Shown piece by piece: positions 1-5,644 of a stretch of 7,083 nt of DNA. Under the pieces are notes generated by a model. The model saw only the letters and a program-made list of their open reading frames with translations, was not told the DNA's origin and made no database searches. Where the stretch lies: contig JAHDOX010000088.1 in NCBI GenBank assembly GCA_018434645.1, forward strand, positions 1-7,083, written 5' to 3'. This DNA is from Synergistales bacterium (lineage in GTDB: Bacteria; Synergistota; Synergistia; Synergistales; Thermovirgaceae). How positions within the stretch are numbered: position 1 is the first letter of the stretch; each line of letters begins with the position of its first letter. A program made the position numbers and the translations under genes.

Positions 1-990
1 GAGGCCGATGACAGGTACGAAGAATATGATTGTATTGAAACAGTTGAAAACCTAAAGGACAACATAGAATCCTGCGGGTTCGATGTTGTCCTCATTGAGC
101 AGAATGATCGCTTCACGGAAGGCTTGCGGAGCGCCGGACCCGACTTCGTGGTCAATATAGCTGAGGGGCGCGGAATCACCAGGGGACGCGAATCGCAGGT
201 TCCGGCTATCCTCGAGATGCTGGATATCCCCTACGCTGGCTCTGACTCTGTTACAATGGCCCTTGCCCTTGACAAATGGCTTACCCATCATATGCTTGTT
301 TCCGCAGGACTTCCCGTACCTGCGCTTTTCATGTTTTCAAACGAACAGGACATTCGAAACGCCGGGCACATCTTCACTCTTCACAGGGAATATCTGGTCA
401 AGCCGAGGTGGGAAGGCTCGTCCAAGGGGGTTTTCCCGGATTCGGTGATCACGACCCATGCAGAGCTTTCCGAGAAAGTTCGCCGGATCTGGAAGCGCTA
501 CGGCCAGCCCGCACTTGTGGAGGAATTTCTGCCCGGGCAGGAGTTGACCGTAGGTGTGCTCGGCAACAGGCCGCCGCGCGTCATCGGTTTTATGGCCGTG
601 AATCCGGAGCCAACCGGCGGCCGCAGCTTCTACACTATAGAACACAAACGCAATTGGGAGGAAACGGTAAAGTACGTACCGCCGACTGCGGTTGACAAAA
701 AAACAAAAATAGCTGTTTCCAGGGATGCCGTCCGGTGCTTCAGGTTCCTGGAGATAAAAGACATAGCCCGCATCGACTTCAAGGTAGACCGCCACGGGAT
801 ACCGAAGATAATCGACATCAATCCCCTGCCGGGACTTTCGGAAGCCTACAGCGACTTGCCGATCCTGTACAGACTCAGCGGAGGGGAGTATAAAAAACTT
901 CTCCGGGGTTTCCTGCAAGAAGCCTTTGCAAGGCAGGGCTTGTTATGGCCTGAAAAGGTCGAAACGGGTAAGCGACATGTTCTCCAGTAA
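1..990 (+). CDS. D-Ala-D-Ala-ligase-like ATP-grasp ligase, 5'-truncated by window edge
   Basis: The reading frame is open from base 1, so the real start lies upstream; 329 codons are visible before the TAA. The fragment matches the D-alanine-D-alanine ligase (Ddl) fold. A stretch around visible residues 66-92 (LEMLDIPYAGSDSV, then ALDK) resembles the family's LLELLGIPYTGS..ALDK segment. KPRWEGSSKGV (from residue 134) is the ATP-binding lysine/glycine-rich loop, VEEFLPGQELTVGVLGN is the large ATP-grasp strand, and RIDF (Asp259) with IDINPLPG (Asp272, Asn274) supplies the Mg-binding acidic and Asn residues. Such enzymes activate a carboxylate as an acyl-phosphate using ATP and join it to an amine, in the cytoplasm. 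After the INPLPG motif the usual Ddl SHS-type loop that contacts the second D-Ala is not clearly kept, so the substrate may not be D-Ala. The 3' end overlaps the next ligase gene by 14 nt. The fold is near certain; the substrate is unknown. Confidence 0.87.
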   Translation, partial: EADDRYEEYDCIETVENLKDNIESCGFDVVLIEQNDRFTEGLRSAGPDFVVNIAEGRGITRGRESQVPAILEMLDIPYAGSDSVTMALALDKWLTHHMLVSAGLPVPALFMFSNEQDIRNAGHIFTLHREYLVKPRWEGSSKGVFPDSVITTHAELSEKVRRIWKRYGQPALVEEFLPGQELTVGVLGNRPPRVIGFMAVNPEPTGGRSFYTIEHKRNWEETVKYVPPTAVDKKTKIAVSRDAVRCFRFLEIKDIARIDFKVDRHGIPKIIDINPLPGLSEAYSDLPILYRLSGGEYKKLLRGFLQEAFARQGLLWPEKVETGKRHVLQ

Positions 991-2029
991 CGACAGGGTA
1001 GTCATAGCCACGGCAGTGGAGGAAACCGGCAGGGAGGATATTGTCGATGCCCTGAGGTGTCGGGATTCAGTTGTGGAAGCCCTGGAAAACTCCGGGTACC
1101 GGGCGGTACCCCTTGATATCAGTATCGAAGATCTGGCTGATCCTTCTTTGCTGGTCAAAAGAATAGCCAGGGAACGTCCTTGCTGTGTCTTCAACCTTTT
1201 TGAGGGATTTTCAAAGGCAGCCTTTCTGGAGGTGCCCTTCTCGAAACTGCTTGAATTTTCAGGGGTTCCTTTTACCGGCAACAGGGCACATGTGTTGGCG
1301 GGCTGTCTCGATAAAAAGAACGCGCGTGAAGTCTTGAAAAGTGCGGGGCTTCCCATTCCGCCCGGTACATGCGTTTGCTCCATGTCGGAAATAAAACGCC
1401 TGGAAAGTCTGTCCTTTCCGCTTTTTCTTAAACCGCGATGCGAGGACAGCAGCGTCGGTGTGGATTCCGATTCCATCGTGTTAGATCAGTCTGGTCTGGA
1501 ACACGTTCTCCGCCGTCGACTCGAAGAATTTCCCCAGGGAATCATCGTCGAGGAATACCTCCATGGAGATGAATACAACGCAGGTTGCATGGGCTTTTGC
1601 CCCTATGAGTTCCTTGCCGTCTCGTCCATCCTTTACAGACCGGAAAAGGGGACCAGCAGATTCCTTGGATACGACTCCAAGTGGCGGCTGGATAGCGTAG
1701 ATTACAGGGAAATCGAAAGCCGCGTCGAAGAGGGGATTCCGCCCCGTTTGCGATATGTTATAAAAGACATGACGATGCGCGCAGGAGCGGCCATGGGTTG
1801 CGAAGGATACTTCCGCGTGGACTTCCGGGAGCGAGACGGGAAGTGGTACGTTCTGGAAGTGAACCCCAACCCCGATATCAATACCGACAGCGGCTTTGCC
1901 AGGCAAAGTGAGGCGGCGGGCTACAGCTACAGCTCGATGGTGGCGAAGCTCGTGGAGCTGGCCGTCAAAAGAGGTGATCGTCGTGTCCGCCATAACATCG
2001 GCTCAAAACATCGCATCGCAGTGCATTGA
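977..2029 (+). CDS. Second, divergent ATP-grasp (Ddl-like) ligase
   Basis: This 350-residue ATP-grasp protein is probably a distant paralogue of its upstream neighbour. The N-terminal pre-ATP-grasp domain (about residues 5-110) includes VFNLFEG and LLEFSGVPFTGN, followed by LDKKNAREVLKSAGLPIPPG, which resembles the Ddl LDK..K..L..AGIPVP segment. The nucleotide loop is KPRCEDSSVGV (152-162), where Ddl usually has KP..EGSS.GV. IIVEEYLHGDEYNAG is the next ATP-grasp strand, and RVDF plus LEVNPNPDI (Glu294, Asn296) carry the metal ligands. Ddl normally reads EVNT.PGMT followed by SHS; here it reads EVNPNPDINTDSGF, so the acceptor pocket is unlikely to be that of D-Ala. The ATG at 977 was chosen because it begins just before the first beta strand; a TTG at 926 would add 17 unlikely residues. 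The SD is weak, which fits translational coupling through the 14-nt overlap with the upstream gene. A carboxylate-amine ligase is well supported; the substrate is not. Confidence 0.87.
   Translation: MFSSNDRVVIATAVEETGREDIVDALRCRDSVVEALENSGYRAVPLDISIEDLADPSLLVKRIARERPCCVFNLFEGFSKAAFLEVPFSKLLEFSGVPFTGNRAHVLAGCLDKKNAREVLKSAGLPIPPGTCVCSMSEIKRLESLSFPLFLKPRCEDSSVGVDSDSIVLDQSGLEHVLRRRLEEFPQGIIVEEYLHGDEYNAGCMGFCPYEFLAVSSILYRPEKGTSRFLGYDSKWRLDSVDYREIESRVEEGIPPRLRYVIKDMTMRAGAAMGCEGYFRVDFRERDGKWYVLEVNPNPDINTDSGFARQSEAAGYSYSSMVAKLVELAVKRGDRRVRHNIGSKHRIAVH
1971..1979 (+). promoter_or_regulatory. Strong ribosome binding site inside the second ligase gene, for the GNAT gene
   Basis: GAGGTGATC is a 9-nt match to the complement of the 16S rRNA 3' end. 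It sits just before the GTG at 1983, with 8 nt between the GAGG core and the start. This fixes 1983 as the start rather than the in-frame GTG at 1974, which lies inside the SD itself. The site is coding sequence of the upstream gene (codons for KRGDR). Confidence 0.8.
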
Positions 2030-2477
2030 AATCGGTCGTCGTACCGGAGCCTTTACAGAAAGCGAAATGGAAGTCCTGGTTGAAGTCCTTGTCGAATGGG
2101 TCGCCACCCGGGGCAGAGACTACCTTCTGAATTTGACGCTCGGGGAAGAAGGGCAAATCGAGGGTTTCATAATATACGGGAAGGCCCCGATGACGCAGTT
2201 CGCCTGGGACGTTTACTGGATCGTAGTGTCACCCGAAAGCCAGGGCGAGGGAAAAGGAAAGTCCCTTATCAGAACCGTCGAAAAACGCTTGCTTCGTATG
2301 GGAGGTCCGGCCATCCTTCGGATTGAGACATCCGGGAGGCCCTCCTACGAAAGGCAACGCCGTTTCTACGAAGCCTGCGGATATTCCGTTGCAGGGCGCA
2401 TAGAGGATTTCTACTCGCCCGGCGACGCACTTGTAACTTACGTAAAGCGTCTCGAATCGACTCGAAATTTTTGTTGA
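1983..2477 (+). CDS. GNAT-family N-acetyltransferase
   Basis: This is a compact single-domain GNAT protein of 164 residues, the usual size for the family. The acetyl-CoA pyrophosphate-binding motif A is clear: YWIVVSPESQGEGKGKSLI (about 78-96), with Q87-x-x-G90-x-G92 matching the [RQ]xxGx[GA] signature on the beta4-alpha3 turn. The C-terminal part has RRFYEACGYSVAGRIEDFY, the typical beta5-alpha4 'FYe..GF' region of GNATs. The protein would transfer an acetyl (or other acyl) group from acyl-CoA to an amine. The gene starts 47 nt inside the upstream ATP-grasp gene, so the two are likely translated together and act in the same pathway, for example capping an amino group of the ligase product or substrate. 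That role is inference. The last codons (N-F-C-stop) are also part of the tRNA promoter just downstream. There is no terminator before that promoter, so read-through into the tRNA is possible. Confidence 0.87.
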   Translation: MSAITSAQNIASQCIEIGRRTGAFTESEMEVLVEVLVEWVATRGRDYLLNLTLGEEGQIEGFIIYGKAPMTQFAWDVYWIVVSPESQGEGKGKSLIRTVEKRLLRMGGPAILRIETSGRPSYERQRRFYEACGYSVAGRIEDFYSPGDALVTYVKRLESTRNFC

Positions 2478-2513
2478 CACGAAAGCGGATGCTTCGTATA
2501 ATGAGCGCCGTCC
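2474..2513 (+). promoter_or_regulatory. Consensus sigma-70 promoter of tRNA-Ala with GC-rich discriminator
   Basis: TTGACA at 2474-2479 and TATAAT at 2497-2502 are both perfect consensus boxes with the ideal 17-bp spacer. An A/T tract (AAATTTTT, 2465-2472) lies directly upstream like a proximal UP element. After the -10 comes GCGCCGTCC (2505-2513), very close to the GCGCCNCC discriminator known from E. coli rRNA and tRNA promoters under stringent (ppGpp) control. The predicted start is near 2509, giving a leader of about 12 nt for RNase P to remove. The -35 box overlaps the stop codon of the acetyltransferase gene. Confidence 0.88.
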
Positions 2514-2520
2514 CTTTCGT

Positions 2521-2595
2521 GGGGCGTTAGCTCAGCGGGAGAGCACTTGCATGGCATGCAAGGGGTCGGGGGTTCGAATCCCCCACGCTCCACCA
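2521..2595 (+). tRNA. tRNA-Ala, anticodon GGC
   Basis: A complete 75-nt cloverleaf is present. The acceptor arm GGGGCGT (2521-2527) pairs with ACGCTCC (2585-2591), and the D arm is GCTC/GAGC (2530-2544). The anticodon stem is CTTGC/GCAAG (2546-2562) with loop ATGGCAT, giving anticodon GGC at 2553-2555. The variable loop is 5 nt, and the T arm is GGGGG-TTCGAAT-CCCCC (2568-2584). The discriminator base is A2592 and the CCA is encoded (2593-2595). The third acceptor pair is G-U (G2523 with T2589), the universal identity element for alanyl-tRNA synthetase, so the charging identity is secure. It reads GCC and GCU codons. Confidence 0.98.
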
Positions 2596-2604
2596 GTAAA
2601 TAAC

Positions 2605-2650
2605 AAGCCGCTGACCGAGGAAGCGCTAAAACCCGGTCTGCGGCTTTTTT
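2605..2650 (+). terminator. Rho-independent terminator of tRNA-Ala
   Basis: The 13-nt arm AAGCCGCTGACCG (2605-2617) pairs with CGGTCTGCGGCTT (2634-2646) with a single T-T mismatch and a 16-nt loop. The 3' arm runs into a six-T tract (2645-2650). It begins 10 nt after the tRNA CCA end and would also stop read-through from the acetyltransferase operon. Confidence 0.88.
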
Positions 2651-2724
2651 AATGGTCAGTATAGTTTCGTCCAGGGGAAAAGGTCGTCTTAAGGCGTGAC
2701 GATGAGATTTTTAAAACCTTTTCG

Positions 2725-2759
2725 TTGACTGGGCCTTGTTGAAAATTTGTCTGTATAAT
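2725..2759 (+). promoter_or_regulatory. Probable speD promoter: perfect -10, poor -35
   Basis: TATAAT at 2754-2759 is a perfect -10 box, preceded by TG at 2752-2753. The best -35-like hexamer, TTGACT (2725-2730), is 23 bp away, too far for ordinary sigma-70 spacing; at 16-18 bp the sequence is GC-rich and does not match. The promoter is therefore either -10 driven or dependent on an activator. The predicted start near 2766 gives a 60-nt leader before speD. The stretch from 2651 to 2724 between the tRNA terminator and this promoter holds nothing else I can recognise. Confidence 0.45.
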
Positions 2760-2766
2760 TATTCCT

Positions 2767-2795
2767 GTCCCGGTATTTCTCAAATGGATCGGGAC
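2767..2795 (+). other. Stem-loop at the predicted 5' end of the speD mRNA
   Basis: GTCCCGGT (2767-2774) pairs with ATCGGGAC (2788-2795), with one G-T wobble, leaving a 13-nt loop. It begins almost exactly where transcription from the -10 at 2754 would start. It would be a 5'-terminal hairpin lying 15 nt upstream of the SD, possibly stabilising the message. It matches no riboswitch class that I recognise. Confidence 0.4.
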
Positions 2796-2825
2796 GCGGC
2801 AAAGACTGTGAAGGGGGGATGGGAA

Positions 2826-3236
2826 ATGGATCCCAGGGGAATTCATTACATCGTGGAGGCTTCAGGATGCTCCGAGATCATAGGCCAGGTTGACCGCATG
2901 CAGGAGATACTGGTGGAATCGGCCAGGAGAGCCAATACCCAGGTATGGGCCGTTTCCTTTCACCGTTTCCCCCCTAACGGTGTCAGCGGAGTGGTAGTGA
3001 TAAGTGAATCACACCTGTCCGTTCATACCTGGCCCGAGGCGGGTTACATGGCTCTTGATATATACACCTGCGGTTCCGAGAGTCTTCCGGAAAAGGCTGT
3101 CGACTATGTATTGCAGGAGGTCAACGCCAGACACACTCATGTCAGCGAGATCACGAGAGGCTTGGAAGACAATGGTGACAGGGAATTCTACCACTCCCTC
3201 ATCACGTGGGAGGAAGAGCTGAGGAAAGAAGACTGA
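2826..3236 (+). CDS. speD: S-adenosylmethionine decarboxylase proenzyme, class 1B
   Basis: SpeD decarboxylates S-adenosylmethionine to provide aminopropyl groups for spermidine synthesis. It is a pyruvoyl enzyme made by self-cleavage of a proenzyme. The 136-residue length fits the small bacterial/archaeal form (about 130 in Thermotoga). The hallmark stretch FHRFPPNGVSGVVVISE-SHLSVHTWPE is intact: predicted cleavage is between Glu61 and Ser62, Ser62 becomes the pyruvoyl group, and His67 and Cys82 (DIYTCG) are the processing and catalytic residues. The ATG at 2826 has the SD AAGGGGGG (2811-2818) 7 nt upstream; an in-frame ATG at 2784 lacks an SD and would add 14 residues not found in the family. 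No spermidine synthase gene (speE) lies beside it. A 30-nt gap without a terminator separates it from the ABC ATPase gene, so the two are probably co-transcribed. Confidence 0.94.
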   Translation: MDPRGIHYIVEASGCSEIIGQVDRMQEILVESARRANTQVWAVSFHRFPPNGVSGVVVISESHLSVHTWPEAGYMALDIYTCGSESLPEKAVDYVLQEVNARHTHVSEITRGLEDNGDREFYHSLITWEEELRKED

Positions 3237-3266
3237 CGCAAGCGTCGGATCCTCGGGAGGTTCTTT

Positions 3267-4427
3267 ATGAAACAAGCCGGATTTCTTTCGCTCAGGGGCG
3301 TCACAAAACGCTATCCCGACGGGACCACTGCTGTTTCAGGTCTTGACCTGGATATCATGCGCGGGGAAATCCTGGTGCTGATAGGCCCGTCGGGCTGCGG
3401 CAAGACCACGACACTGCGCATGATCAACCGACTAGTCGAACCTACCGGTGGCGAGATCCTCATAGACGGTGAGCCGACATCTGGACTTGACCCTGTAATT
3501 CTTCGTCGCCGTATCGGTTACGTAATACAGCGTATAGGACTCTTTCCACATCTTCGCGTCAAGGACAACGTCTCCGTTGTCCCAAGGCTTAAAGGGGTTC
3601 CAGGGGACAAGATCCCCGACAAAGTCAGGGAATCCCTCGACCTGGTCGGGCTTCCCCTTGAGGAATATGGTCACCGGTGGCCAAGCGATCTTTCGGGCGG
3701 GCAGAAACAGCGTGTCGGCGTGGCTCGCGCCCTGGCAGGCGACCCGGAAATAATCCTTATGGACGAGCCCTTCGGTGCTCTGGACCCTTTAACGAGGATA
3801 GGCCTGCAGGATGAACTCTTCTCCCTGCAGGAAAGGCTGCAAAAAACAGTCGTATTCGTGACCCACGATATAAACGAGGCCATGAAAATGGGAGATCGGG
3901 TAGCCATCATGAGAGAAGGTTCAATAGTGCAGGTAGACAGGCCCCTGGATCTTCTGGCCAGGCCCGTGGACGATTTCGTCGCCGATTTCGTCGGTGCCGG
4001 GAATCCACTTGCCCTTTTCAGATACCTCAAGATACGGGAAGTCCCTCTCAGAACCGAGGGGTTGCCGGTGGTCGAACCGAAATCCACAAAAGAAGAAGCC
4101 CTGGAAGCGGCGAGAAAGACTCCCCTGAAATACTGTAAGGACCGGTTGGTCTTCATTTGCGAAAATGGGAAAGTTGCCGGGTGCTGCAATATTGACGGCC
4201 ACAGGTTTCGCGAGGCTTCGGCCCTGGCGGAATGCATAGAGCCAGTCACTCACATCCACAAAAACAGCACCCTTCAGGAAGCCCTGGGTCTTATGATCTC
4301 TTCGGGTATTGCAAACATAGTGGTCGTCGGTGACGGTGATGAATTTTTGGGAATTCTGTCTTTCGTCGACATGACGGACTTCCTACAGATGCAGCAGGAT
4401 GCCGAGAGCGTGGACGAAGCGAGGTGA
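3267..4427 (+). CDS. Betaine/choline-type ABC transporter ATPase with CBS domains (OpuCA/ProV family)
   Basis: This 386-residue protein would power import of a compatible solute such as glycine betaine, carnitine or choline. The nucleotide-binding domain (about 1-235) has Walker A GPSGCGKTT (40-48), a Q-loop at Gln88 in GYVIQRIGLFPHLRV (the IGLFPH form typical of OpuCA/ProV), signature LSGGQKQR (142-149), Walker B ILMDEP (163-168) with catalytic Glu167, D-loop ALD, and H-loop His200. After a linker, residues about 285-380 form a CBS pair: the first half is weak, the second (THIHKNSTLQEALGLMISSGIANIVVV..GILSFVDM) is clear. CBS domains in this family sense ionic strength or nucleotides. A short acidic tail follows. 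The SD GGGAGG (3255-3260) supports the ATG. No permease or solute-binding gene is adjacent, so it must work with partners encoded elsewhere. Confidence 0.9.
   Translation: MKQAGFLSLRGVTKRYPDGTTAVSGLDLDIMRGEILVLIGPSGCGKTTTLRMINRLVEPTGGEILIDGEPTSGLDPVILRRRIGYVIQRIGLFPHLRVKDNVSVVPRLKGVPGDKIPDKVRESLDLVGLPLEEYGHRWPSDLSGGQKQRVGVARALAGDPEIILMDEPFGALDPLTRIGLQDELFSLQERLQKTVVFVTHDINEAMKMGDRVAIMREGSIVQVDRPLDLLARPVDDFVADFVGAGNPLALFRYLKIREVPLRTEGLPVVEPKSTKEEALEAARKTPLKYCKDRLVFICENGKVAGCCNIDGHRFREASALAECIEPVTHIHKNSTLQEALGLMISSGIANIVVVGDGDEFLGILSFVDMTDFLQMQQDAESVDEAR
4421..4427 (+). promoter_or_regulatory. Ribosome binding site of rtcB overlapping the ABC ATPase stop codon
   Basis: GAGGTGA is a 7-nt SD match that includes the TGA stop of the ATPase gene and lies 5 nt before the GTG at 4433. 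It favours 4433 over the GTG at 4424, which is inside the SD and has no SD of its own. The arrangement suggests that terminating ribosomes restart on rtcB. Confidence 0.65.
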
Positions 4428-4432
4428 CACCG

Positions 4433-5608
4433 GTGGCGGAAGTTCTTGTGCACGCCCGCAACGTGGACGATGTGACCAAAAGCCAGATAGAAGAGATCGG
4501 GCGTCATCCCGTTGTTGACGGGCTTGTAGCCATCATGCCCGACTGTCACGCCGGTGCCGGTTGTGTAATAGGCTTTACAGGCCGTTTCAAAGACGCTGTT
4601 ATTCCCAACGTGGTCGGCGTGGACATCGGTTGTGGTGTGATGACCGCTTCCGTAAGCGGGTTGCGGGCCGGGGACGCCGATTTTGCCGGTCTCGACCGGT
4701 TCCTGCGCAAACGTGTGCCGCTCGGTATGACGCACCACAAGGACCCGGGAGCCTTGCAGGGCTTCCGCGTGAAACACCCCGAAAGATACCGTCAAATGAT
4801 GGAACTGGCTGAATACGCCGACAACGAATTCTTCAGGAAACGCTTCAAGAAGGGTGCAAAGCACGCCACCTGGACTCAGCTTGGAACACTAGGTGGCGGT
4901 AACCACTTTATAGAGTTAGACGAAGACCCCAAAACGGGCGAACTTTACGCCACTGTACATACTGGAAGCCGTCATTTCGGCTTCCAGGTCGCCAACTACT
5001 TTCAGTCGCTGGCCAGGGCGTATATCAAGGCAAAGGGCATCTCCGGCGTCGGTAGGGGGCTTGAATACCTTCCCATGAAGGAAGGCGGTGAGGAATACAT
5101 GCAGTGGCTTCGTATAGCCCAGCGTTACGCCGAGCACAACCGCTTCGTCATACTAGACCAGATCCACGAATTCTTCGGCCTCGCCGTGAATCCGCAAAAT
5201 ATCATCCAGAGCGTTCACAACTACATAAGCGAAAAGGACGGGATTGTAAGAAAGGGCGCCATCTCTGCCTATGAGGGGGAGTCCGTCGTTATACCGCTAA
5301 ACATGGCTGCAGGAGTGATATTGGGCCGTGGCAAGGGAAATCCGCGTTACAATTTTTCGGCCCCCCACGGCGCGGGTCGCGTCCTTGGACGCAAGGAAAT
5401 GAAGCGCCGCCTCAAAACCGGTGAGCTCTCCATGGAAGCTTTCCGAAAGAGCATGGAAGGCGTCTATACCACCTCCATATCCAAAGACACCATCGATGAA
5501 TCACCCATGGCCTACAAGAGGTGGGAGGACATTCGCGAGGAGATGGAAGAAACCGTCACCGTCGACCGCCTGCTGAGGCCCGTTTACAACCTCAAGGCTC
5601 CCGAGTAG
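4433..5608 (+). CDS. rtcB: RNA-splicing ligase RtcB
   Basis: RtcB joins RNA ends bearing 2',3'-cyclic or 3'-phosphate to 5'-OH ends, using GTP and Mn2+. It repairs or splices tRNA and other cleaved RNAs. The 391-residue protein is the short bacterial type. Motifs in order: MPDCHAGAG (35-43), GVDIGCG with Asp64 and metal ligand Cys67, GTLGGGNHF with His158, HTGSRHFG with His176, HNY with His262, RKGAISAYEGE, IPLNMAAG..RGKGN, and NFSAPHGAGR, in which His312 is the residue that becomes guanylylated, then DESPMAYK near the end. All metal and catalytic residues are present, so it should be active. Residue numbers use the GTG at 4433; starting at 4424 adds three residues. The N-terminus appears several residues shorter than in related Firmicutes proteins. 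No archease or RtcA gene is nearby. Confidence 0.94.
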   Translation: MAEVLVHARNVDDVTKSQIEEIGRHPVVDGLVAIMPDCHAGAGCVIGFTGRFKDAVIPNVVGVDIGCGVMTASVSGLRAGDADFAGLDRFLRKRVPLGMTHHKDPGALQGFRVKHPERYRQMMELAEYADNEFFRKRFKKGAKHATWTQLGTLGGGNHFIELDEDPKTGELYATVHTGSRHFGFQVANYFQSLARAYIKAKGISGVGRGLEYLPMKEGGEEYMQWLRIAQRYAEHNRFVILDQIHEFFGLAVNPQNIIQSVHNYISEKDGIVRKGAISAYEGESVVIPLNMAAGVILGRGKGNPRYNFSAPHGAGRVLGRKEMKRRLKTGELSMEAFRKSMEGVYTTSISKDTIDESPMAYKRWEDIREEMEETVTVDRLLRPVYNLKAPE

Positions 5609-5644
5609 ACTTCGCTTTGTCCATGTCGAATTGAGGCAGGGAAA

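Noticed and set aside
926..976. Upstream TTG start for the second ATP-grasp gene.
   Set aside because: It adds 17 residues of unlike composition with no SD. The ATG at 977 falls right before the first predicted beta strand.
2521..2650. tRNA gene as a phage or island attachment site.
   Set aside because: No integrase gene or second copy of the tRNA 3' end is present in the window, and the flanking genes look like ordinary chromosomal genes.
2684..2702. TCGTC...GACGA hairpin upstream of the speD promoter.
   Set aside because: A 5-bp stem with a 9-nt loop is expected by chance, and nothing places it in a functional position.
2784..2825. In-frame ATG at 2784 as the speD start.
   Set aside because: It has no SD and adds 14 residues absent from the family. 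The ATG at 2826 has a strong SD.
3235..3246. Palindrome GACGCAAGCGTC at the speD stop codon as a terminator.
   Set aside because: The stem is too short, the loop would be only 2-4 nt, and no T tract follows; the next gene's SD is just downstream.
4274..4864. A 196-codon minus-strand open frame across the ATPase/rtcB junction.
   Set aside because: It lies opposite conserved CBS and RtcB motif-coding sequence and shows no domain of its own.
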